A stretch of 64,000 nt of DNA, taken from Pseudoalteromonas sp. (GTDB taxonomy: Bacteria > Pseudomonadota > Gammaproteobacteria > Enterobacterales > Alteromonadaceae). Location of the stretch: assembly GCF_018402495.1 (NCBI RefSeq), contig NZ_JAGYIU010000001.1, forward strand, positions 434,001-498,000. Reading direction: 5' to 3'. Shown here piece by piece: positions 27,792 through 37,115 of this stretch. Position numbers and translations under genes: made by a program. The stretch's first letter is position 1. Each line of letters begins with the position of its first letter. The notes beneath the pieces are model-generated. The model was not told where the DNA came from. It worked only from the letters and a program-made list of their open reading frames with translations, and searched no databases.

Positions 27792-30700
27792 ATGAAGCAA
27801 TCAATGAACTTTGAACACATAAAGCAACAATGGCCAGAGTTACACCAACTTGCCGCCTTTGCAGAAGGCTATGCTATTAGCGATCCACAAAGCTCATTGG
27901 TAAAATTACGTTGCTTTGCAGAAAAAGTAGTAGGGTATTTATATACCGAATTACGTTTACCTGTTTTACCCACTTCTAATATTTTCGATAAACTCACAGC
28001 CGACGACTTTACCAGTGCCGTTCCGCGTTTAATAACCGATAAGCTTCACGCCATACGTAAAAGTGGTAATCAAGCAGCCCACGAAGGCAAAGTTGATCAA
28101 CAACAAGCTATTTGGATATTAAAAGAAAGCTACTTTGTAGCCTCGTACTTATTTATGGCTTATGCCAATGGCACACAACAAGAATGCCCCGAGTTTAAAG
28201 CGCCTGAGCAAACACAGCCCACTAATCAAAGTGATGCCGAGTTTGCAAAAAAGAACAAGCAACTCACCAAACAACTAGCCGAGAACCAAGCCCGTTTAAA
28301 ACGCGCACTTGACGAACTAGAAGCCGCAGAGCTTGCGCAAAAACAAGCCCAGCAGCACGCTGCAAAACTAAAACAAACTATTGATGCTGAAAAGCTGACT
28401 CTGGTTAAAACTCGAAATGAGCAAATTGTTAACTCAAGTTTTAATTTTAACGAAGACGAAACCCGTAAACGCATTATCGATTTAGATTTACGTAATGCAG
28501 GTTGGAATGTAGCACTTGACGACGAATCAACAGAAGACGTAGGCAAAGAAGTAAAAGTAACAGATCAACCTACAACAACAGGTGTAGGTTATGTTGATTA
28601 CGTTTTATGGGATGACGACGGCAAACCACTTGCGATAATAGAAGCAAAACGCGCCCGTGAAAACATCGAAAAAGGTCGCCAGCAAGCAACGCTTTATGCC
28701 AACGCGCTCGAAAAACAATATGACCAACGCCCCATTATTTTTTATTCAAATGGCTGGGATATAAAAATCTTAGATGATGCCCAAGGCTATAATAGCCGTG
28801 GCTTATACGGTTACTATTCAAAAGATTCTCTGCAGTACTTAATCAAGCAGCGCACGCTTAAAAAAGATCTAAACACTACGCCGATTGATACAAATGTAGC
28901 AGGGCGCTTGTATCAAATGGAAACCATAACCCGGGTGTGTGAGCGCTTTAGCGACAAACACCGCAAAGCCCTTATTGTACAAGCCACCGGTACAGGTAAA
29001 ACGCGGGTATCAATTGCCCTTGCCAAGCGCCTGCTTGATGCCGGCTGGGCGAAGCGCGTACTGTTTTTATGTGACCGAAAAGAGCTGCGTAAACAAGCAG
29101 GTAACGCCTTTACCGAATTCACCAAAGAGCCCGTACACATTGTAGGCAAAAGCGCTAAAAACACCGCAGCCAGTGCGCGGGTCTTTATCGCCACTTACCC
29201 AGGCATGCTGCGCATAATGAACACGTACGACGTAGGCTACTTTGACCTAATAGTAGCTGATGAATCACATCGTTCAATTTACAATATTTATGGCGATATT
29301 TTTAAATACTTTGACGCACTCGAAGTCGGCTTAACCGCCACACCGGTTGAAATGGTATCGCGCTCAACCTGTGATTTATTTGGGTGTGACTACAAATTAC
29401 CCACAGCCAACTACCCACTTGAAGACGCCATAGAGCAAGGCAACTTAGTGCCTTACAAAATTGTAAGTTACACCACACAGTTTTTACGCGAAGGCATTAA
29501 AAAAGACAACCTAACCGATGAGCAAATAGCCCAACTAGAAGAGCAAGGCATTGATCCGAACGAGCTCGACTTTGACGCAAAACAAATAGACGAAGCCATT
29601 AAAAATAAAGACACCAACAGGCTAATACTACGCAATTTAATGGAAAAAGGCCTGCGCGATAAAGACGGACAGCTCCCAGGTAAAACAATCATATTTGCTC
29701 GTAACATAGCCCACGCCGAATTAATGGCGCAGTTATTTAGCGAGCTATACCCGCAACACGGTGCTAATTTTTGTCGCGTTATTCACTCAAAGTACGAACG
29801 CGCTGAAGAGCTAATAGACGACTTTAAATCAAGCGACGAAAACAGCGTACGCATAGCCGTATCGGTCGATATGCTCGACACCGGCATCGACGTCCCCGAG
29901 TGCGTAAACCTGGTATTTGCCAAACCCATAAAATCAAAAGTAAAGTTTTGGCAAATGATTGGCCGAGGCACACGCCTATGCGAAAACCTCTATGGCCCAG
30001 GGCAGCACAAAACCCACTTTTTAATATTCGACCACTGGGCAAACTTTGAATACTTTGACGAAAACCCAGAAGAAGAAGACGTAAAACAAGCTAAATCATT
30101 ACTGCAAAAACTATTTGAAGCGCGGGTAACCCTTGCACAAATCGCGCTTAAAAAAGCCAATTTGGATGTATTTGATCAAACAATTAAATTAATTCACGAT
30201 GATATTTGCTTACTGCCAATGGAGTCAATATCGGTGCGCGACAACTGGCAAGTAGTCGAAACTTACAAAAATCTAAAACGTCTTGATAAATTTGCACTAC
30301 AGGTCGTGAGCGATCTGCTCGAAAAAATCGCACCACTTATGCAATGGCGTAACATAATGGGGCAAAGTGAAGCGTATAAATTTGATTTTGAGCTAACCAC
30401 CATTCAAACTTTGTTATTAACCGATTCGTCGCAAATCGATTTAGCCAAACAAAGCGTTATAAACAAAGTAGAATCGTTACAAATGCACTTAAACGAAGTG
30501 CGCGCAAAAGCGCCAGCAATAGCCGAAATACAAACACAGCAATATTGGCAGTACTTAACCCATGCAGCGCTTGAACAAAGCCGCACTAATTTACGCAGTA
30601 TTATACACCTGCGTAATAAAGACATAACGCCGCCGCCAATACCGTTTGTGCTCGACATAAAAGAAGACGCAAACCAAATACGCGAAACCGACAGACCCAC

Positions 30701-31235
30701 TAAAATAGTCTCTATTGATTATCAAATATATCGCCAAGAGGTAGAAAAAACACTCACCCCGTTATTTGAAACCGATAGCGTGCTGCAAAAAATTCGCAAC
30801 GGCGAACAAGTAACCGAAGCCGATTTAGCGCAATTAAGCTCGTTAGTGCATACGCAAAACCCAAATGTAGATTTAAACACCTTAAAAGAGTTTTTTCCCG
30901 AATCAACCGCGAGCTTAGACAAAATATTGCGTACCATAGTCGGTATGGATAAAAACGCCATAGAGCAGAGCTTTACAACCTTTGTGCAGCAAATACACAC
31001 CCATGTAAATGCCAAACAACAGCGCTTTATTGGTATGTTAAAAAACCACTTGATTCGCCACGGCGCAATCGAAATAGCCCAGCTTTACGAGGCACCTTTT
31101 ACCCAAATACACGACATGGGGCTCGATGGCGTATTTAGCCAACAACAAGCCGACGTAATAGAGCAATTTATTAAACAGTTTGACGTAAAACTAGGCAATA
31201 AAAATCAATCTGTTGAAAAAGAGCTGAGGCTGTAA
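27792..31235 (+). CDS. hsdR: Type I restriction enzyme R subunit (EcoEI-like)
   Basis: 1147 residues. Residues about 10-110 resemble a DUF4145-type helical domain, followed by a coiled coil (about 150-215). The nuclease domain has D269 in YVDYVLW and E284-A-K286 in IIEAKR, the PD-(D/E)XK pattern. The SF2 translocase has Walker A ATGTGKT (398-404), DESH (490-493), SATP-like GLTATP and the motif VI block FWQMIGRGTRL. The rest is the EcoEI_R-type C-terminal domain. It translocates DNA and cuts unmethylated targets when joined with HsdM and HsdS. The start lies 70 bp after the CARF gene; the stop is directly followed by the RhuM-like ATG (adjacent, no gap). Confidence 0.96.
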   Translation: MKQSMNFEHIKQQWPELHQLAAFAEGYAISDPQSSLVKLRCFAEKVVGYLYTELRLPVLPTSNIFDKLTADDFTSAVPRLITDKLHAIRKSGNQAAHEGKVDQQQAIWILKESYFVASYLFMAYANGTQQECPEFKAPEQTQPTNQSDAEFAKKNKQLTKQLAENQARLKRALDELEAAELAQKQAQQHAAKLKQTIDAEKLTLVKTRNEQIVNSSFNFNEDETRKRIIDLDLRNAGWNVALDDESTEDVGKEVKVTDQPTTTGVGYVDYVLWDDDGKPLAIIEAKRARENIEKGRQQATLYANALEKQYDQRPIIFYSNGWDIKILDDAQGYNSRGLYGYYSKDSLQYLIKQRTLKKDLNTTPIDTNVAGRLYQMETITRVCERFSDKHRKALIVQATGTGKTRVSIALAKRLLDAGWAKRVLFLCDRKELRKQAGNAFTEFTKEPVHIVGKSAKNTAASARVFIATYPGMLRIMNTYDVGYFDLIVADESHRSIYNIYGDIFKYFDALEVGLTATPVEMVSRSTCDLFGCDYKLPTANYPLEDAIEQGNLVPYKIVSYTTQFLREGIKKDNLTDEQIAQLEEQGIDPNELDFDAKQIDEAIKNKDTNRLILRNLMEKGLRDKDGQLPGKTIIFARNIAHAELMAQLFSELYPQHGANFCRVIHSKYERAEELIDDFKSSDENSVRIAVSVDMLDTGIDVPECVNLVFAKPIKSKVKFWQMIGRGTRLCENLYGPGQHKTHFLIFDHWANFEYFDENPEEEDVKQAKSLLQKLFEARVTLAQIALKKANLDVFDQTIKLIHDDICLLPMESISVRDNWQVVETYKNLKRLDKFALQVVSDLLEKIAPLMQWRNIMGQSEAYKFDFELTTIQTLLLTDSSQIDLAKQSVINKVESLQMHLNEVRAKAPAIAEIQTQQYWQYLTHAALEQSRTNLRSIIHLRNKDITPPPIPFVLDIKEDANQIRETDRPTKIVSIDYQIYRQEVEKTLTPLFETDSVLQKIRNGEQVTEADLAQLSSLVHTQNPNVDLNTLKEFFPESTASLDKILRTIVGMDKNAIEQSFTTFVQQIHTHVNAKQQRFIGMLKNHLIRHGAIEIAQLYEAPFTQIHDMGLDGVFSQQQADVIEQFIKQFDVKLGNKNQSVEKELRL

Positions 31236-32046
31236 ATGGCTAATCAAGTAGAAATTTATCAATCTGATGATGGTGCATTACAATTATCAGTTTCATTAAA
31301 GAACGAGTCAGTATGGCTTACTCAAGCAGATATGGCTGTACTGTTTGATAAAAACAAACGTACAGTGTCTGAACATATTCGTAATATTTTCAAAGATGAA
31401 GAGTTAATAGAAGAGGCAGTTGTCCGGAATTTCCGGACAACTGCCTCAGATGGTAAAAGTTATACAGTAAGCCATTATAATCTCGACGTTATTATTTCTG
31501 TGGGTTATCGCGTTAAATCTAAAAATGGGGTGCGCTTTCGCCAGTGGGCAACTAAAACATTAAAGCAGCACTTATTAAAAGGCTACACCTTAAATCAAGA
31601 GCGATTAGCGCAAAATGCAACAGAGTTAGATAACGCATTACAACTTGTTAAACGTATTGCTGTTTTGCCACAAAATAGTGAGTTTGGTGCAGGGCTTGTC
31701 GATATAATTGCCAGTTACACGCAAACCTTTTTATGGCTACAACAGTACGACGAGGGGCTACTTAATTCCCCTAAAGGTGAATTAGGCGGGTCACTTACAC
31801 CACTTGATGATGCAAAAATCGATATTTGGGGGGCATTATATCAAACCGTATTCGGTGAACCTGCCTACCCAAGCATAGAAAGTAAAGCGGCTCATTTATT
31901 ATATTTTGCTGTTAAAAACCAACCGTTTAGTGATGGTAATAAACGACACAGGCTTAGCGGCCATTACTTTATTAGTCGCAGAGTCAAACCCAAAAGAAAA
32001 AGACACCATTATTCGCTTAATTGAAAATTTATTAAGCCAAAATTAA
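31236..32046 (+). pseudogene. RhuM-Fic family gene with internal deletion and frameshift
   Basis: The visible frame gives 262 residues ending at 32024. Residues 1-130 are a RhuM (virulence-associated) domain: NESVWLTQADMAVLFDKN, VVRNFRTTASDGKSYTVSHYNLDVIISVGYRVKS. Residues about 150-235 are the start of a Fic/DOC domain reaching FSDGNKR, the core of the Fic active loop. After this, the frame turns into unrelated basic residues. In the +2-shifted frame from about 31953 to a TAA at 32044-32046, a typical RhuM-Fic C terminus reappears (LAAITLLVAESNPKEKDTIIRLIENLL). About 30-45 residues between the two parts are missing. This is best read as an out-of-frame deletion. It sits between hsdR and hsdM. 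Confidence 0.85.
31413..31447. repeat. Perfect 15-bp inverted repeat inside the RhuM-like gene
   Basis: Two 15-base arms (GAGGCAGTTGTCCGG and its exact reverse complement) are separated by AATTT. The repeat encodes the conserved VVRNFRTTAS segment. Confidence 0.9.
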
Positions 32047-32058
32047 ATAGCACAAAAC

Positions 32059-32297
32059 GTAGGTCGGATAAGCGAAGCGCCATCCGACGATGTCGGATAA
32101 GGCAAAGCGCCATCCGACGATGTCGGATAAGGCAAAGCGCCATCCGACGATGTCGGATAAGGCGAAGCGCTATCCGACGATGTTGGATAAGGCGAAGCGC
32201 CAGCCGACGATGTCGGATAAGGCAAAGCGTCATCCGAGGATGTTGGATAAGTGAAGCGCCATTCGACGATGTTGGATAAGGCAAAGCGTCATCCGAC
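32059..32297. repeat. Tandem array of eight 30-bp palindromic repeats
   Basis: Eight nearly identical head-to-tail units of 30 bp (one of 29), each like GATGTCGGATAAGGCAAAGC followed by GCCATCCGAC. Units 2 and 3 are identical; the others differ by 1-5 bases. The arms GTCGGAT and ATCCGAC make a hairpin per unit. There are no spacers, so this is not a CRISPR array. It fills the gap between the broken RhuM-Fic gene and hsdM. Confidence 0.93.
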
Positions 32298-32358
32298 ACC
32301 ATGATATAAAATTTAACCAATACAACGAGCGTAATAAAGCGCTCATACTAGGAAAACT

Positions 32359-34029
32359 ATGATCACCGGACCTTTAAAAAGTAAAATCGACAAACTATGG
32401 GAAGAATTTTGGACAGGCGGCATCACCAACCCGCTAACTGTAGTAGAACAAATTACCTTTTTAATGTACGCCCGTATGCTCGACATGAACGAGCAAGCCG
32501 ACGAAAAACGCAGCGCTCGCACAAACAAGCCATTTAACCGCCGCTTTAACGACGCCGAACAACATATTCGTTGGCAAAACCTGCGCCATTTAGGGGCAGA
32601 AGAGTTATACAAACGGGTTAAAGACGAGCTGTTTCCGTATTTTTCAAAAACCTCAGACGACGTATCGCCAGAAGGCGCGATATTTAACGAGTTTATGAAA
32701 GACACACAATTGATGATCCAAAAGCAAAGCTTATTGGTAAAAGCGGTTGAAATGGTAAACGACCTCCCGCTTGAAAACGCCGACACCAAAGGCGATTTGT
32801 ACGAATATTTATTAAGTAAACTCACCACCGCCGGCATTAACGGCCAATTTAGAACCCCGCGCCACATTATACGCGCCATGGTTGAAATGATGGATCCCGA
32901 TGTCACCAGTCAAATTTGCGACCCATCAACCGGCACTGGCGGCTTTTTATCGGTAAGTTACGAATACCTGTTACAAAAATATACCTCACCTGAGGGCATC
33001 GACCGCGAGCCAATGCTCGATGTAAATGGCAATATACAGCTTGATGACAGCGGTAAACCGCTCGAAAACTTACTGTATTCAGGCGATTTAATTACCCCAG
33101 AGCAGCGCAGCCATATAGATACAAACATGTTCAACGGCTTTGACTTTGACGCCACCATGCTACGCGTAGCTGCCATGAACTTAGTAATGCACGGCATTAA
33201 ACAACCGGGCATTCATTATCAAGATACCCTAAGCCAAAATTTTAAAGAGCACTACCCGCAAAAGGCCAAAGAAGGGTACGACATAATACTCGCCAACCCG
33301 CCATTTAAAGGCAGCCTAGACGAAGAAGACGTATGCCCCGAGTTATTACGTAAAGTAAAAACGAAGAAAACCGAGCTGCTGTTTGTCGCCCTGATTGAGC
33401 GCATGCTAAAAGTAGGCGGCCAATCGGCAACCATCGTGCCCGACGGCGTACTCTTTGGCTCATCAAAAGCGCACGTACAACTGCGCCAAATGCTGGTGGA
33501 TAACAACCAGCTAGAGGCGGTTATATCCTTGCCAAGTGGTGTATTTAAACCCTACGCTGGCGTTTCAACCGCTATACTCATATTCACCAAAGGCGGCAGC
33601 ACCGATAACGTATGGTTTTACGACGTGCAAGCCGACGGTTTTAGCTTAGATGACAAACGCACGCCAATAAAAGCCAACGACTTACCCGACCTAATAGCAC
33701 AGTACAAACAATACGTAGGTCGGAAAAGCGCCGCAGGTGCGCCTTGCGACGAAAAGCCCGACGAAAAGCTTTCCGACAAAAAAGCGACCCAAACAAATGC
33801 GTCAGCCGAAAAAAACGCATTAAATACATGGCAAGACAAAACCCAAAAAGCGTTTCTCGTCAGTAAAGATGAAATCATCGCTAATAAGTATGATCTTTCA
33901 ATCAACCGCTACAAAGAAGTGGTATACGAAGAAGAAACGTACGAACCGCCAAAAGAGATTTTAAGTAAATTAGTGGATTTGGAGAATGAAATCTTGGCTG
34001 ATTTGAAAGAGCTGGAGGGCATGTTGTGA
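32359..34029 (+). CDS. hsdM: Type I restriction-modification methyltransferase subunit
   Basis: 556 residues. The N-terminal helical domain starts [14 protein letters not shown]. The N6-adenine methyltransferase core has the SAM-binding [10 protein letters not shown] (from residue 188) and the catalytic NPPF (313-316). It methylates the target adenine with HsdS and forms the core of the HsdR2M2S complex. Residues about 453-473 are encoded by an in-frame copy of the GTAGGTCGG repeat and form an extra Lys/Asp-rich linker ([14 protein letters not shown]), probably a surface loop. The last bases overlap the hsdS start. The start ATG follows GCTCATACTAGGAAAACT, with AGGAAA as the ribosome site. 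Confidence 0.96.
   Translation: MITGPLKSKIDKLWEEFWTGGITNPLTVVEQITFLMYARMLDMNEQADEKRSARTNKPFNRRFNDAEQHIRWQNLRHLGAEELYKRVKDELFPYFSKTSDDVSPEGAIFNEFMKDTQLMIQKQSLLVKAVEMVNDLPLENADTKGDLYEYLLSKLTTAGINGQFRTPRHIIRAMVEMMDPDVTSQICDPSTGTGGFLSVSYEYLLQKYTSPEGIDREPMLDVNGNIQLDDSGKPLENLLYSGDLITPEQRSHIDTNMFNGFDFDATMLRVAAMNLVMHGIKQPGIHYQDTLSQNFKEHYPQKAKEGYDIILANPPFKGSLDEEDVCPELLRKVKTKKTELLFVALIERMLKVGGQSATIVPDGVLFGSSKAHVQLRQMLVDNNQLEAVISLPSGVFKPYAGVSTAILIFTKGGSTDNVWFYDVQADGFSLDDKRTPIKANDLPDLIAQYKQYVGRKSAAGAPCDEKPDEKLSDKKATQTNASAEKNALNTWQDKTQKAFLVSKDEIIANKYDLSINRYKEVVYEEETYEPPKEILSKLVDLENEILADLKELEGML
33715..33777. repeat. GTAGGTCGG-family repeat inside hsdM
   Basis: A diverged repeat beginning GTAGGTCGG and ending TCCGAC, with an internal GACGAAAAGC duplication. 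It is translated in frame with hsdM, and its length is a multiple of three. Confidence 0.7.
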
Positions 34030-35120
34030 GTTGGCCTTTAGTTAAGTTGGGTGAAGTAGTCACGATAAAAGGTGGTGGAACACCAAGTAAAAAAATAGAG
34101 GGCTATTGGAATGGAAATATTCCATGGGCTTCTGTAAAAGATTTAAAAAGCAACAAAATATCTAAAACTGTAGATACAATCACTGAATTGGGTGTAAATA
34201 ATTCTGCTACCAATATTATCCCTGCAGGAACTATTCTGACTGCAACAAGAATGGCTCTGGGTAAGTTTACAATTAACACTGTAGATATGGCGATTAACCA
34301 GGATCTTAAGGCATTATTTATTAATGATGAGGCGAAAGTTGATCGTGACTTTTTAATTCGTTTCTTAGAGTCTAAGTCTCAATTTATTGATTCAGAAGGT
34401 AAAGGGGCAACAGTAAAAGGAATCACATTAGATTTTTTGAAAAGTTTAGAAATCCCCTTACCACCACTGAACGAGCAAAAACGCATAGCCGCGATTTTAG
34501 ATAAAGCCGACGCCATCCGCCGCAAACGCCAACAAGCCATCCAACTCGCCGACGACTTCCTCCGCAGCGTATTCCTAGACATGTTCGGTGATCCGGTTAC
34601 AAATCCTAAGGGATGGGAAGTTAAATCGTGGAAAGATGTATTAAGTATTGTTAATGGAAAAAATCAAAAAGCAGTATTATCAAAAAATGGTGCATACCCA
34701 ATCATGGGCTCCGGCGGAGAAATGGGACGAGCATCAGATTATTTAACACCGCAGAATAGTGTGATTATTGGACGTAAAGGTAATATAAACAAACCGATTC
34801 TAGTTAAAGAAAACTTTTGGAATGTGGATACAGCATTTGGTTTAGTACCTGAACCATCAATGCTATCATTTAATTATTTATATTGGTTTTGTAAGTTTTT
34901 CGATTTTGAACGATTAAATAAAGCAGTAACGATCCCGAGTTTAACTAAAGTCGATTTATTGCAAATCTCTATTCCACTGCCAGATATTTCTAAGCAAATT
35001 AGCTTCGATAAGATAGTAAATAAAATAGAGTTAATTATTAGTAAAAATATTCATTCATCGCAAAGCACTAATGATATTTTTAACTCACTAAGCCAAAAAG
35101 CCTTTGCTGGTGAACTATAA
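34026..35120 (+). CDS. hsdS: Type I restriction-modification specificity subunit
   Basis: 364 residues from a GTG that overlaps the end of hsdM by 4 bases, so translation is coupled. It has two target-recognition domains: TRD1 (about 1-150, starting [19 protein letters not shown]) and TRD2 (about 195-345). They are joined by the conserved region [35 protein letters not shown], and the C-terminal repeat ends [10 protein letters not shown]. The two TRDs read a bipartite DNA target; the target cannot be deduced. Somewhat shorter than the usual 400-450 residues but complete in layout. The conserved region is much more G+C-rich in codon use than the TRDs, as expected from TRD exchange. Confidence 0.95.
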   Translation: MSWPLVKLGEVVTIKGGGTPSKKIEGYWNGNIPWASVKDLKSNKISKTVDTITELGVNNSATNIIPAGTILTATRMALGKFTINTVDMAINQDLKALFINDEAKVDRDFLIRFLESKSQFIDSEGKGATVKGITLDFLKSLEIPLPPLNEQKRIAAILDKADAIRRKRQQAIQLADDFLRSVFLDMFGDPVTNPKGWEVKSWKDVLSIVNGKNQKAVLSKNGAYPIMGSGGEMGRASDYLTPQNSVIIGRKGNINKPILVKENFWNVDTAFGLVPEPSMLSFNYLYWFCKFFDFERLNKAVTIPSLTKVDLLQISIPLPDISKQISFDKIVNKIELIISKNIHSSQSTNDIFNSLSQKAFAGEL

Positions 35121-35153
35121 CGCTATTTATAAAAATAAGAACAAGGATGTTAA

Positions 35154-37115
35154 ATGGCCCAAGGTAAATTAAATAACAACCTAACCGAAAATGAAGTTTT
35201 AAAACAAGCCGCTGACTTAGTTGGAAAAGCTGATGTTAAAGGCGCGATTAAGTTATTAGAGCACTGGCAGAAGGAAATGCCATTTTCGCTTGAGGTACTT
35301 AATACACTTACCCTGCTTTATTATAAAGTGGGAGACTTTGACCGTGCTGGTAAAATATCGTTTAAAACACTTAGCAAAGAGCCCGAACAAGAAATAAAAA
35401 GTAACCTTGATGATTTCCCTGCATCAGCAGACTTAACCTTTTTGGAGGAACAAGAAACTAACTTAATGGAGGCCGAGTATTCGTTTGATGATGAAACGCC
35501 ATTAGAGCCTGTTAAAAGAAAGGTATTGAGCTTAAAACGAGATAAGACAAAAGAACCTAAGAACAAAGTAACGTTTAAACATAAGTTAACTGATCAAGCA
35601 CCTGCTAAAAATACAACAGTAAGTGATGTCATAGCAGCAGACCATATTGAGAAAAATAACAATCTAACTACCATCCACCAACTGAGTGGTCTCCAAAAAG
35701 TTGAATTAGTAAGGCCTGTATTGAGTTTAAATAAAAATACTGGAGAGCCTCCTAAACAAACATTTGGTGCAAATAACTCAGAGGCAGAAAATGTACAACC
35801 AATCGTAAAATCTGATCTTACTAACACTCAGCCTTCTATTGAGCACGCACCTGAAGAAAAACCTAAGCGAGCTGTTTTAACTTTAAAGGGTAAATACACA
35901 TCGCAATCTGCAGATACTCAGCAAATACCTAAAATAGTTGTTAAATCAAAAATTAAAAGCCTTGATAATAATGGTACCTCAGCGCTGAATGAAGAAACTA
36001 AACGTGAGAGTTTAAGCGCTTTAAAAGAAGAGGCAGGTAAGCCATTACGACCTGATACTAGTGAGCTGCAAAGTAAATTACAACATGCCAAGCAGTCGGC
36101 TACTGATGAAGTGAGTAGTCAAAATAAAATAGTAGAGCAACCTGTTAAAGAACCTGTTTTTACTGAGGCCATGAGTACGGTTTTACTTACGAAAAGCAAT
36201 GTTAATTTTATTAGTGATGAACCTAGTGAGCTTGAAGGTAAGGATCTAATTGAAGGTGACCTAGAGATTGAAGGCTTTGGTGATTTAGTTGACTTTGATG
36301 GAAGTGTTGAATTAGAACAAGATAGTTTTGATACATTTAATGATGACCTCTATGGGTTATGGGATGACTCATTTGCTGATGAAGTTGAAGATGTTTCTGA
36401 TAGTGGCCCACTCGATAATACGCTTACTCAAGAAGATCGCGCTGTAGCGTTGGCTGCAGAGCTGATAACGTCTTTTGATTGGGAGCGCAGTGCTTTGCCT
36501 TTTTTAACCGAAGTACTTTGCATAAAAGGATGGGTTAATGCAAAAAGGGCATTAGAGCGAGAAGTTGCAGCAGGTGCAACGTTAGATGAGTTAATACTTG
36601 CATTCGAAGTTAAAAATTTATGGCTAGACTCTCCTCGATATTGGATTGCCTTTTCTAAAGCTTATGTATCTGGCGAGTCAACGGATGCAATATATCGTCA
36701 CTTTAGCTGGAGACAGGCACTTCGTTTAATTAGAACTTTTAATGACTTACCAAGCTTTGAAGAAGTATATGATTTATTAGAACAGGAATTTGACTATTGG
36801 TACGACCATAAAATCCTTAGATTGTGTTTTCCTGCTTTTATAAAATATTTATTTAATTATCGGTTGAATGAAAGAAATATTACTTCCTCTATTGGTGGCT
36901 TTGGTAATGCACAAGATTATGATCATGTTGATGAGCTTTGGGCGAGTCAAACGCATTCTGAAGAGATGCAAAAATTAAATGAGTATGGTGTCGATTTATT
37001 AGCTAAAAATGCGCAACCAAGTTACTACACCTCTGATACATACACTCGAGAGTATTTACTCGAGTATTTTAGAAGCTTCTTGCCTGAAGATGAAAAGGAT
37101 AAAAACTATGAATAA
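35154..37115 (+). CDS. Unknown protein: TPR-like N terminus, disordered repeat-motif middle, helical C terminus
   Basis: 653 residues; I recognise no characterised family. Residues about 10-75 look like one or two TPR-type helix pairs (AADLVGKADVKGAIKLLEHW, LNTLTLLYYKVGDFDRAGKIS). Residues 110-330 are low-complexity and Lys/Glu/Thr-rich, and probably disordered. They hold three spaced copies of a VLxL-K/N-K motif: VLSLKRDK (from 124), VLSLNKNT (from 189) and VLTLKGKY (from 241). A strongly acidic stretch (about 345-425) follows. The C-terminal 220 residues are a predicted helical domain rich in Trp/Tyr/Phe (SFDWERSALPFLTEVL, HFSWRQALRLIRTF, EFDYWYDHKILRLCFPAFIKYLF). It starts 33 bp after hsdS, and its stop overlaps the helicase start. 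It is probably a dedicated partner of that helicase. Confidence 0.75.
   Translation: MAQGKLNNNLTENEVLKQAADLVGKADVKGAIKLLEHWQKEMPFSLEVLNTLTLLYYKVGDFDRAGKISFKTLSKEPEQEIKSNLDDFPASADLTFLEEQETNLMEAEYSFDDETPLEPVKRKVLSLKRDKTKEPKNKVTFKHKLTDQAPAKNTTVSDVIAADHIEKNNNLTTIHQLSGLQKVELVRPVLSLNKNTGEPPKQTFGANNSEAENVQPIVKSDLTNTQPSIEHAPEEKPKRAVLTLKGKYTSQSADTQQIPKIVVKSKIKSLDNNGTSALNEETKRESLSALKEEAGKPLRPDTSELQSKLQHAKQSATDEVSSQNKIVEQPVKEPVFTEAMSTVLLTKSNVNFISDEPSELEGKDLIEGDLEIEGFGDLVDFDGSVELEQDSFDTFNDDLYGLWDDSFADEVEDVSDSGPLDNTLTQEDRAVALAAELITSFDWERSALPFLTEVLCIKGWVNAKRALEREVAAGATLDELILAFEVKNLWLDSPRYWIAFSKAYVSGESTDAIYRHFSWRQALRLIRTFNDLPSFEEVYDLLEQEFDYWYDHKILRLCFPAFIKYLFNYRLNERNITSSIGGFGNAQDYDHVDELWASQTHSEEMQKLNEYGVDLLAKNAQPSYYTSDTYTREYLLEYFRSFLPEDEKDKNYE

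Noticed and set aside
32059..32297. CRISPR array
   Set aside because: The repeats are contiguous 30-bp units without spacers, and each unit is itself palindromic.
32009..32320. A protein on the - strand with repeated LIRHRRMAL words
   Set aside because: It is just a translation of the 30-bp repeat array, whose unit length is a multiple of three; no ribosome site and no homology.
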